Of a stretch of DNA of 12,209 nucleotides, positions 1-5,438 are shown piece by piece. Positions within the stretch are counted from its first letter, which is position 1; each line of letters begins with the position of its first letter. Made by a program: the position numbers and the translations under genes. Origin of the DNA: JBEIFW01 sp044370695 (GTDB taxonomy: Bacteria; Actinomycetota; Acidimicrobiia; Acidimicrobiales; Ilumatobacteraceae). The notes under the pieces were generated by a model that worked only from the letters and a program-made list of their open reading frames with translations, did not search any database and was not told the DNA's origin. The stretch is taken from contig JBILVB010000117.1 of assembly GCA_044370695.1 (NCBI GenBank), forward strand, positions 1 through 12,209, written 5' to 3'.

Positions 1-826
1 CGACGATCAGCACGTCGGCACGGTGCCGCGACATCGCTGCGACGGTGGCCGCAGGGTCGAACCGTCGGGCGAGCACCGTGGTGGCGCACCGGCCGATCCC
101 GAGCAGCAGGCCCGTGAGCCCCCACGCATGGAACAGCGGGGCCGCGACCACCTGGACGTCACCGGCCCGCAACGGAATCCGCTCGAGTACGGCGGCCACG
201 CCCTCGATCGCGCCGTCGCTTCGGCGGGCCGCTCCCTTCGGGCGTCCGGTGGTGCCCGAGGTGAGGATGATCAAGCGGCCCTGACGACGACGGGGCCGCA
301 CCCGCGACCGAGTGCCGGCGAGCCCGGCCAGCGCCGCTTCGTCGATCGTGCGGCCGGCGAGCCCGGCGACCGTCGGGGCGAATTCGTCGTCATGGATCAC
401 GGTGCCGATGCCCTCGGCCTGCACGACGTCGGCGAGCTGCGGAGCTGCGAACCCGGTGTTGAGCAACACGACGTCGGCACCGGTCGCCAACGCTGCGACG
501 AGCGCCGACACGAACCCGACGTGGTTGCGGCACAACAGCCCGACGGTCGCCCCTGGCCCGACGCCGTCGGCGGCCAGCCCGGCAGCGACCCGTTGCGCCC
601 GATCCCACAGCGCGCCGTAGGTCGTCGGCCCCTGCTCGTCGTGGATCGCGATCCGCCCCGGGTAGCGGGCCGCAGCGGCTGCGACGGTGCCCGCCAGGTT
701 GGTGCCCCACGGCGCCAGGGCACCGAGGGCCCGGGGCAGCCGGTCGGGCCGCTCGAAGGGTACGAAGGTGCTGCGGGCCACGATCGCGCCCGCCGCCACC
801 CGCCGAAGCAGTGACATGTCGGTCAT
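1..826 (-). CDS. AMP-forming acyl-CoA synthetase, N-terminal part
   Basis: About 275 N-terminal residues are visible and the gene runs off the left edge. Enzymes of this ANL family activate a carboxylic acid with ATP to an acyl-adenylate and then form the CoA thioester. The signature phosphate loop TSGTTGRPKG is at residues 189-198 (bases 262-233). It is followed by a block with PLFHAWGL, typical of the long-chain and medium-chain fatty acyl-CoA ligase branch. Residues 70-75 carry the TYGALW segment that usually opens the N-terminal domain. ATG at 826 is chosen; an in-frame ATG at 817 is the alternative. No clear ribosome-binding site precedes 826, but that ATG overlaps the stop of a 31-codon small ORF as ATGA, which would allow coupled translation. 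The gene is divergent from the PHA genes, so feeding acyl-CoA to that pathway is possible but unproven. The C-terminal domain, which sets substrate use, is not seen. Confidence 0.9.
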   Translation of the reverse strand, partial: MTDMSLLRRVAAGAIVARSTFVPFERPDRLPRALGALAPWGTNLAGTVAAAAARYPGRIAIHDEQGPTTYGALWDRAQRVAAGLAADGVGPGATVGLLCRNHVGFVSALVAALATGADVVLLNTGFAAPQLADVVQAEGIGTVIHDDEFAPTVAGLAGRTIDEAALAGLAGTRSRVRPRRRQGRLIILTSGTTGRPKGAARRSDGAIEGVAAVLERIPLRAGDVQVVAAPLFHAWGLTGLLLGIGRCATTVLARRFDPAATVAAMSRHRADVLIV

Positions 827-918
827 GGTACGACGGCCGTCCGCCCGGGATCGGCGAGCTCGATGTGACGGCCGTCCATGACGAACGACCTGCTCAGGGG
901 CACCCCGGGATGGTTCAT
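823..918 (-). CDS. possible 31-residue small ORF upstream of acyl-CoA synthetase
   Basis: An ATG at 918 opens a 31-codon frame that ends in TGA at 825-823, overlapping the synthetase ATG (826-824) as ATGA. The peptide starts MNHPGVPLSRSF and ends GRTAVVP. About 26 of 31 codons end in G or C, as in the neighbouring genes, which weakly favours coding. The frame is closed upstream by a stop at 939-937, and no Shine-Dalgarno sequence precedes the ATG. It has no membrane segment and no motif I recognise. It may be a leader peptide that couples translation to the synthetase, a remnant of an older gene end, or chance in GC-rich DNA. An internal ATG at 879 is a shorter alternative start. Confidence 0.35.
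   Translation of the reverse strand: MNHPGVPLSRSFVMDGRHIELADPGRTAVVP
832..876. repeat. two copies of the 10-base palindrome GACGGCCGTC
   Basis: Identical palindromes GACGGCCGTC lie at 832-841 and 867-876, 35 bases apart, just upstream of the acyl-CoA synthetase start. Both are followed by C, so the repeat is 11 bases on the plus strand. They could be paired operator sites, since regulators such as TetR-family proteins bind palindromes. They also lie inside the possible small ORF, where they fall in different codon phases, so a protein repeat does not explain them. Confidence 0.4.
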
Positions 919-950
919 GATGTTTTTGGTCGTAACTCACGTCTCATGAG
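915..950. promoter_or_regulatory. AT-richer upstream patch with TCATGA repeats, before the PHA genes
   Basis: This is the least GC-rich stretch in the left part of the window. It holds TCATGA at 915-920 and again at 944-949, the second extended to the 8-base palindrome CTCATGAG at 943-950. A T-run and TTGG lie between them. It precedes the first PHA gene and probably contains its promoter, but I cannot assign clear -35 and -10 boxes. Confidence 0.3.
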
Positions 951-961
951 AGGGAGGGAAG

Positions 962-1399
962 GTGTCCACACCGTCACCGTGGAAGCGGGTGTTCGATCTC
1001 GTCGACGCCCGGGTGAGCCCCGTCATCAACGAGCTGGCGCGCAGCCAGGACGTCGCCGTGCTCCTTGCACTCGGGGTCCGGGCACAGCGCGAGATCGAGC
1101 GCCGCGCCGAGCAGCTCTCCCGCCGGGCACTGCACCTGCTGAACCTCCCGGCGGGCAGCGACGTGAACCGGCTGCTCGATCACATCGCCCGTCTCGAACG
1201 CGAGATGAGTGACCTGCGCGCGGAACTCGCCGACCGTGAGGTGGCGGCCTACCTCGCCGAGCTGGCCGAGCGGCACGAGGCGGCACGGGCCGCCGGGTCG
1301 TCGAGCGCTGCCGATCCCGCCACCCCGAGCGCCCCGACGAAGGGGGGTGCCCATGCCCGCCCTCGCGCCCACCGCCCTGCTGCACCGTCTGCGGCGTGA
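962..1399 (+). CDS. short PhaE/PhaR-like PHA synthase subunit
   Basis: A 145-residue basic, helical protein, probably the partner subunit of the PHA synthase encoded next. Class III and IV PHA synthases need a second subunit (PhaE or PhaR) that binds and activates PhaC. The telling block is residues 61-87, with NLPAGSDVNRLLDHIARLER and a following heptad-like stretch. It resembles the conserved end of PhaE/PhaR, where a Pro/Asp-Val motif is followed by a coiled coil. Residues 68-110 look like a coiled coil, and the last 35 residues are a disordered Ala/Pro/Arg tail. PhaE is usually about 360 residues and PhaR about 200, so this is a small form. The GTG start has a strong site, GAGGGAGGGAAG, directly upstream. 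The 3' end overlaps phaC by 47 bases in another frame. No catalytic residues are expected. A phasin-like granule protein is the main alternative. Confidence 0.7.
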   Translation: MSTPSPWKRVFDLVDARVSPVINELARSQDVAVLLALGVRAQREIERRAEQLSRRALHLLNLPAGSDVNRLLDHIARLEREMSDLRAELADREVAAYLAELAERHEAARAAGSSSAADPATPSAPTKGGAHARPRAHRPAAPSAA

Positions 1400-2438
1400 C
1401 CTCACGCGCGACGTGCAGCGCAACGTGCGCCGCACGCGCAACGGTCTCCGGCACCTCGCCGGGGTCGGGCGTCCCGAACTGGGCGGCTCACCGGCCGACG
1501 TGATCTGGAAGCGCCACAAGGTCCGGCTCCTGCGGTACCGCAGCGACCAGCGCCGCCTGGGGCCGCCGGTCCTGCTGGTCATGAGCCTGGTGACCAAGCC
1601 CACCGTGCTCGACCTGCGCCCCGGCAACAGCTTCGTCGAGGCGCTGCTCCAGCGAGGTTTCGACGTCTATCTCGTCGATTGGGGGGTGCCCGACGCCGCC
1701 GAGGCCCGCAACTCCTTCGAGACCTACATCGACGATTACCTCCCCTTCGCCGCCGCGGCGGCGATGCGTTCGAGCGGGGCTGATTCGCTCCACCTGTTCG
1801 GGTACTGCTTCGGCGGCGTGCTGTCGTTGCTGTTCGCCGGCGCCCATCCCGAGATCCCCTTGCGGTCCTTGACGTTGCTGGCCACCCCGATCGACTTCCA
1901 GGCCATCGGCGGGCTCAACAACCTGCTCGCCGACCGCCGCGTCGACCCCGAGGTGTTCCTCGACGAGACCGGCAACGTGCCGGCCCGCTCGATGCTGCGC
2001 GGCTTGAGCGCCGCCCGCGTCACCGGCGACGTGAGCACGTACGCGTCGCTCCTCGAGAACCTCGAGCACACCGAGTACCTCGAGGCGCACCACGCGATGC
2101 ACGGCTGGGCGTCGGACCACATCCCGTTCCCTGGTGCGTGCTTCCGTCAGACCACCGACTGGCTGATCCGGGACAACCGGCTGGCCCGCAACGACGTCGT
2201 GACGGCCCGCGGCCGGATCGACCTGCGCGCGATCTCCTGCGACGTGCTGAACATCGTCGGCACCGCCGACCACCTCATCCCGATGGCGTCCAATGCCCCC
2301 GTGCGCGATTTGCTCCCCCACGTCGACGAGCTGGTGCAGCCGGCCGGGCATGTCGGGCTGATCGTGGGCGGCAAGGCACACCGGACCACCGTGCCGGCGA
2401 TCGCCGACTGGCTCCAGGCGCGCAGCGAGCCCCGGTGA
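1353..2438 (+). CDS. phaC: class III-type poly(3-hydroxyalkanoate) synthase PhaC
   Basis: Polymerises (R)-3-hydroxyacyl-CoA into polyhydroxyalkanoate at the granule surface. The protein is 361 residues, the size of class III or IV PhaC (about 355) and far shorter than class I or II (about 560-600). It has the alpha/beta-hydrolase fold with the PhaC lipase-like box GYCFGG at residues 150-155. The expected triad is Cys152, Asp306 (in GTADHLIP) and His333 (in AGHVGL), spaced almost exactly as in the Allochromatium enzyme (Cys149, Asp302, His331). The VYLVDWG motif at 105-111 is also typical. The start is ATG 1353, because AAGGGGGG lies just before it and residue 1 begins the conserved region. 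The same frame is open back to 1209, but that part is low-complexity and shadows the upstream gene. Its start lies inside the small subunit gene, so translation is probably coupled. Its end faces the LLM gene 13 bases away. Confidence 0.95.
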   Translation: MPALAPTALLHRLRRDLTRDVQRNVRRTRNGLRHLAGVGRPELGGSPADVIWKRHKVRLLRYRSDQRRLGPPVLLVMSLVTKPTVLDLRPGNSFVEALLQRGFDVYLVDWGVPDAAEARNSFETYIDDYLPFAAAAAMRSSGADSLHLFGYCFGGVLSLLFAGAHPEIPLRSLTLLATPIDFQAIGGLNNLLADRRVDPEVFLDETGNVPARSMLRGLSAARVTGDVSTYASLLENLEHTEYLEAHHAMHGWASDHIPFPGACFRQTTDWLIRDNRLARNDVVTARGRIDLRAISCDVLNIVGTADHLIPMASNAPVRDLLPHVDELVQPAGHVGLIVGGKAHRTTVPAIADWLQARSEPR

Positions 2439-2459
2439 TCGCGAGGGCGACCTAACCGG
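2432..2459. terminator. hairpin spanning the phaC/LLM facing stop codons
   Basis: CCGGT at 2432-2436 pairs with ACCGG at 2455-2459, and inside it TCGC (2439-2442) pairs with GCGA (2447-2450) around a 4-base loop. The stem spans the phaC stop (TGA 2436-2438) and the LLM stop (TAG, 2454-2452). It is short and interrupted, with no T-run, so it is weak evidence for termination by itself. A stronger inverted repeat follows at 2481-2510. Confidence 0.3.
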
Positions 2460-3459
2460 CGAGGGCCAACGCGTCGATCACCGGCCCGGACGGCACGCCG
2501 TCCGGGCCGGGCGCGCGCACGTCGAGGCAGAGCACCTCGTCGGCCAGGCCCCGGTACGCGTCGATCCGCCGCGCGACCGCCTCCGGGCCTCCGGTGAGGG
2601 TGAGCCGTTCGACCACCTCGTCGGGAACCTGCGCCATGGCGTCGCGCACCTGCCCGGCCGGAACGAGGCGGGCTGCGGCGTCGGCGACTGCGCCGTAGCC
2701 CTGGGCCCGCAACAAATAGTCGTAGTACGGATGCGGCACCGGGTGGAACAACCGAACGATGGCATGGCGGACGGTGGCGTACGCCCGCTCGACGTCGTCG
2801 TCGACGCAGGTCATCGCCGCCATCGGGAACTGCACGGCGTCCGGGTCGCGCCCGGCCGCCTCGGCGGCGCGCCGGGCCCGGGGGCGGATCTCGCCCGCGA
2901 GGTGGTCGGGGGACACGAGGATCCCGACTCCGACGCCGTCGCACCCGGCGGCGGCGACCTCGATCAGGCGAGGACCCGCCGCCGCGAGCACCACCGGCAG
3001 CGCAGGGCGGACCGGGTCCCGGCCCGCTCGCCAACGGGTGCGGTGGATGTCGCCCTCCACCTCGACCGACTCGCCGGCCCGGGCGCGCACCATGGCGGTC
3101 ACCACGGCGAGGTACTCGCGCATCTTCGCGACCGGCCGGGCGAACTCGAGCCCGTGCGACCAGTCGACGAGGTGCCGGTTGCCGGTGCCCACCCCGAGGG
3201 AGAACCGACCGCCGGACACCTCGTCGAGATCGAGCGCACTGACCGCCGTGAGCCACGGCGTCCGGGCGTACGCGTTCACCACGTACGTGCCGATCCCGAT
3301 CCGCGTGGTCGCGGCGGCGATCGTCGCAGCGGGGACGAAGGCCTCCCGGCCCCCCTCGATGACGTGCACGGCATCGAGGCCGGCGGCCTCGGCCGCACGG
3401 GCGACGGCGACGGCGTCGGCGAGCGGGCCCGCCAGATTCAGCAGGAGCGACCGACGCAC
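2452..3459 (-). CDS. LLM-class (luciferase-like) flavin/F420-dependent oxidoreductase
   Basis: A 335-residue single-domain member of the bacterial luciferase-like superfamily, a TIM barrel that uses FMN or, commonly in actinobacteria, coenzyme F420. The family core is clear: an N-terminal strand and helix with ARAAEAAGLDAV (20-31), the strand TRIGIGTYV (52-60) and GGRFSLGVGTG (83-93), the classic LLM motif. The middle carries PVVLAAAGPR, and the C-terminus carries LTGGPEAVARRI, the usual TGGPEEV-type signature. These are the marks of the F420-dependent methylene-H4MPT reductase-like branch; the cofactor is inferred from family and host type. The start is GTG 3459, 6 bases after the TauD-type stop, so the two are very likely co-transcribed. 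The 3' end contains a perfect inverted repeat. The substrate is unknown. Confidence 0.9.
   Translation of the reverse strand: MRRSLLLNLAGPLADAVAVARAAEAAGLDAVHVIEGGREAFVPAATIAAATTRIGIGTYVVNAYARTPWLTAVSALDLDEVSGGRFSLGVGTGNRHLVDWSHGLEFARPVAKMREYLAVVTAMVRARAGESVEVEGDIHRTRWRAGRDPVRPALPVVLAAAGPRLIEVAAAGCDGVGVGILVSPDHLAGEIRPRARRAAEAAGRDPDAVQFPMAAMTCVDDDVERAYATVRHAIVRLFHPVPHPYYDYLLRAQGYGAVADAAARLVPAGQVRDAMAQVPDEVVERLTLTGGPEAVARRIDAYRGLADEVLCLDVRAPGPDGVPSGPVIDALALAG
2481..2510. terminator. perfect 14-base-arm inverted repeat, likely bidirectional terminator
   Basis: The arms at 2481-2494 (CCGGCCCGGACGGC) and 2497-2510 are exact reverse complements separated by only AC. The real hairpin is therefore about 13 base pairs with a 4-base loop, almost all G-C. 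It lies 43 bases beyond the phaC stop and inside the last codons of the LLM gene, encoding a PGPDGVPSGP stretch. There is no T-run, but GC-only hairpins without U-tails are proposed terminators in actinobacteria. It could stop phaC transcripts and protect the 3' end of the LLM mRNA. Confidence 0.5.
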
Positions 3460-3465
3460 GGCGGC

Positions 3466-4299
3466 TCAGTCGGCGTAGATCGTGGCTCGGCGGGCGCTTC
3501 GCCGTTCCGACCCGTAGTCGGCGATGGCGTAGTGCATCGTGCACCGGTTGTCCCACAGGGCGGCGTCGCCGGCCGACCACCGCCAGCGCACCTGGAACTC
3601 GGGCCGCTCGGCGTGCTCGAACAGCAGTGCGAGCAGGTGGCGCGACTCGACGTCGGACACCCCTTCCACCGAACGTGTCCACCCGCGGTTGACGAACAGG
3701 TACGGCCGGCCGGTCACCTCGTGGTGGCCGACCATCGGGTGCACGGCGGTGAGCGTGCGGGGCGGCCGGCCGTGCAGCGCAGCCAATTCCCCTACGGCGC
3801 GGCGCACCGGTTCGCTCAGACGCTCGTAGGCCAGGTGCTGGTTGCTCCACATCGTGTCGCCACCCGAGGTCGCCGGGGTCTCCATGCAGAACAGCGAACC
3901 GATCGGCGGGCGTTCGGCGAAGGTCACATCGGTGTGCCACTCCGACGTCGAGCCCGGCCGATGGCCGCGGCCGGTGTCGAGCCGGAGCAGTTCGGGGAAG
4001 CCTTCCTCGGCGAGCGTCGGTGCGTTGCGGTAATCGCCGCCGGTCTCGGTGGTGGCGGCGAGGCGGGGGCCGAACACCCGGGCGAGGCGCACCTGTCCGG
4101 CGGGTGACAGGCCGAGACCGGGGAAGAACAGCACGTGATGGGCGTGCCAGGCCGCCCGCAGCCCCTCGGCCAGTTCCGGTTCGACACCCCCGTCGGCCCG
4201 GTCGTCGCACCAGGCGTCCGGCGACAGACCCTCGACGACTGCGCCGAGTGCAGCCGGGAGCGGCGTGACGGTGAGGCGCTGACGTGTGCCGGAACCCAT
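3466..4299 (-). CDS. TauD/TfdA-family Fe(II)/2-oxoglutarate dioxygenase
   Basis: A 277-residue non-heme iron dioxygenase that couples 2-oxoglutarate decarboxylation to oxidation of a small substrate. The iron ligands are visible: His122 and Asp124 in EWHTDVTF, and His256 in DNRCTMHYAIADY. Arg271, in RRATI, lies 15 residues after His256 and is the expected 2-oxoglutarate carboxylate-binding arginine. TPATSGGDTMWSNQ at 141-154 is the usual TauD segment. The protein ends directly after RATIYAD, slightly shorter than E. coli TauD. ATG 4299 is chosen because GGGGGATC lies at the right distance, and because a -10-like TACGAT overlaps the upstream in-frame ATG at 4329. Next to an LLM enzyme this could be part of a sulfonate, phenoxyacid or other small-molecule oxidation route; the substrate cannot be read from the sequence. 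Confidence 0.92.
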   Translation of the reverse strand: MGSGTRQRLTVTPLPAALGAVVEGLSPDAWCDDRADGGVEPELAEGLRAAWHAHHVLFFPGLGLSPAGQVRLARVFGPRLAATTETGGDYRNAPTLAEEGFPELLRLDTGRGHRPGSTSEWHTDVTFAERPPIGSLFCMETPATSGGDTMWSNQHLAYERLSEPVRRAVGELAALHGRPPRTLTAVHPMVGHHEVTGRPYLFVNRGWTRSVEGVSDVESRHLLALLFEHAERPEFQVRWRWSAGDAALWDNRCTMHYAIADYGSERRSARRATIYAD

Positions 4300-4309
4300 G
4301 GGCGATCCC

Positions 4310-4333
4310 CCGATCGATCGGAGGGTCATCGTA
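4310..4333 (-). promoter_or_regulatory. predicted promoter and operator-like palindrome for the TauD-LLM unit
   Basis: On the minus strand TACGAT (4333-4328) fits the actinobacterial -10 pattern TANNNT, placing the transcript start near 4318-4321. The perfect 12-base palindrome CCGATCGATCGG (4310-4321) sits at that point, and with one mismatch it extends to 4307-4325. It overlaps the G-run used as ribosome-binding site, so it could be an operator or an mRNA hairpin that hides the site. No convincing -35 box is seen. The 83-base gap 4300-4382 holds nothing else I can support. Confidence 0.45.
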
Positions 4334-4382
4334 GGCGGGAACAGCGCAGCCACCACCGAAGACAGACGACCGCCGGCTCGCG

Positions 4383-4811
4383 TCAGCTGGCGAGGCCGGA
4401 CCACGGTGCCCACGGCAGGTTGCGCACCACCGCGAACACGGCTGCGGTCGCGATCCCGACCGGCGCGAACCACCGCCGGCGGAACGGGTGACGCGCATCG
4501 GGCCACCGACCCCGGACCATCTGCACCCAGGCCCAGACCCCCAACACGAGCGCAATGCACCACAACAGGTTGTAGTCGGCGGCATCGAGCGGCCGAGCGT
4601 GGACGATCGACCACGTCGCCCGAGTCGCGCCGCACCCCGGGCAGTCGAGACCGGTGATCGCCCGGAACGGGCAGGGCAGCAGCGACCGGGCCGATGCGTC
4701 GGTCGGGTCGGTCACCCAGAACCAGCACGCCGCCGCAGCCGCACCAGCGGCGTAGAACCACGGCGTGCCGGGCCGCAGCACCCGTGCAACTCGCGCGGCA
4801 CCGCTGATCAC
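4383..4811 (-). CDS. DUF2752 family membrane protein
   Basis: A small integral membrane protein of unknown role, 142 residues from GTG 4811. The family mark is C-P-F-R (47-50) followed by GLDCPGCGATR (54-64), giving three conserved cysteines that might bind metal or form a disulfide. Membrane segments are likely at about 18-33, 82-99 and 116-131. The C-terminal RNLPWAPW is also typical of DUF2752. GTG 4811 is chosen because AGGA lies 7 bases before it. An in-frame ATG at 4847 would add 12 residues and overlap the divergent VOC gene start, and one at 4886 would overlap that gene further. It points away from the VOC gene with 34 bases between starts and is 83 bases from the TauD unit, which has its own predicted promoter. 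Function is unknown; a stated role would be a guess. Confidence 0.85.
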   Translation of the reverse strand: MISGAARVARVLRPGTPWFYAAGAAAAACWFWVTDPTDASARSLLPCPFRAITGLDCPGCGATRATWSIVHARPLDAADYNLLWCIALVLGVWAWVQMVRGRWPDARHPFRRRWFAPVGIATAAVFAVVRNLPWAPWSGLAS

Positions 4812-4816
4812 CGTCG

Positions 4817-4836
4817 TATCCTGCCATCCGATCGGA
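4817..4836 (+). promoter_or_regulatory. predicted promoter and palindrome for the VOC gene
   Basis: TATCCT at 4817-4822 is a good -10 hexamer and would start a transcript near 4829. The 10-base palindrome TCCGATCGGA (4827-4836) covers that point and runs into the ribosome-binding site GGAAGGGGG (4834-4842) before ATG 4846. The order palindrome, G-run, CCCATG resembles that before the TauD gene. No clear -35 element is seen. Confidence 0.4.
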
Positions 4837-4845
4837 AGGGGGCCC

Positions 4846-5409
4846 ATGACTGCGCCGACCAAGTTCGCCCACGTCGTGTACAACACCCACCGCTACGACG
4901 AGATGATCTCCTGGTATTGCGCGGTGTTCGAAGCTCGGGTGCAGCACCGCGACGACCGCCTGGCGTTCCTCACCTACGACGACGAACACCACCGGTTCGC
5001 CTTCGCGAACCTCGGCCCACTCCCCGACCCGCCGCCGCCCCTGCGCAACGGTCGCGGTCCCGGGGTCAACCACGTCGCCTACACCTGGCGCGATCTCGGC
5101 GAACTGGCGGCGCTGTACACCCGGCTCAAGGCGGCCGGCATCGTGCCGGTGAGCCCGATCCGCCACGGGATGACCTTGTCGTTGTACTACGCCGACCCGG
5201 ACGGCAACCGGATGGAGTTCCAGGTCGACCTGCTCGACAGCGAGGCCTCGAACGACTTCATGTCGAGCCCCGCCTTCGACGCCAACCCGATCGGGGAGAC
5301 CTTCGATCCTGACCGGTTCGTCGAGCTCGTCGAGGCCGGCGAACCACTCGACGAGGTGATCTTCCGCTCGGACCAGCAGCCGGTCGGCTCGGCCGGGCGC
5401 CTGGTCTGA
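4846..5409 (+). CDS. VOC/glyoxalase-fold protein, extradiol dioxygenase-like
   Basis: A 187-residue vicinal-oxygen-chelate family protein. Two beta-alpha-beta-beta-beta modules are visible: residues 6-57, starting KFAHVVYNTHRYDEM, and 72-128, with GVNHVAYTWRDL and ending DPDGNRMEFQVD. Candidate metal ligands are His9, His76 and Glu124, the pattern of metal-dependent VOC enzymes. This fits a one-domain relative of type I extradiol ring-cleavage dioxygenases such as biphenyl-2,3-diol dioxygenase, but glyoxalase I-like or epimerase roles cannot be excluded. After residue 130 there is an extra tail of about 55 acidic residues with FDPDRFVELVEAGE, also seen in that subgroup. The start ATG 4846 has the strongest ribosome-binding site in the region, GGAAGGGGG. 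The gene is a single transcription unit, divergent from DUF2752 and convergent with the hydrolase gene. Confidence 0.85.
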   Translation: MTAPTKFAHVVYNTHRYDEMISWYCAVFEARVQHRDDRLAFLTYDDEHHRFAFANLGPLPDPPPPLRNGRGPGVNHVAYTWRDLGELAALYTRLKAAGIVPVSPIRHGMTLSLYYADPDGNRMEFQVDLLDSEASNDFMSSPAFDANPIGETFDPDRFVELVEAGEPLDEVIFRSDQQPVGSAGRLV

Positions 5410-5438
5410 GCGGGCGCGCTCACCCCGGGCGCCGGACC
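5391..5438. terminator. bidirectional hairpin pairing the VOC and hydrolase stop codons
   Basis: TGAGCG (5407-5412) and CGCTCA (5417-5422) form a perfect 6-base-pair stem around GGCG, so the two facing TGA stops pair with each other. After a 2-base mismatch the stem continues: 5396-5404 pairs with 5425-5433, with one G-T, and a few pairs follow beyond that. It fits a shared terminator for genes that end only 10 bases apart. No T-run is present. Confidence 0.5.

Noticed and set aside
1209..1352. N-terminal extension of PhaC from ATG 1209
   Set aside because: This stretch is coding in another frame for the small PHA subunit. ATG 1353 has a strong ribosome-binding site and gives the normal class III length.
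2731..4107. Open frame of 458 codons on the plus strand
   Set aside because: Antisense to the LLM and TauD genes; no recognisable motif and biased composition.
2147..4585. Open frame of 812 codons on the minus strand
   Set aside because: It shadows phaC, the LLM, TauD and DUF2752 genes in other frames. Its translation is Arg/Pro/Gly-rich without motifs, as expected of GC-rich DNA.
4300..5166. Upstream extension of the TauD frame to 5166
   Set aside because: It runs through the DUF2752 and VOC genes and ends at a promoter-like TACGAT. The family length fits the start at 4299.
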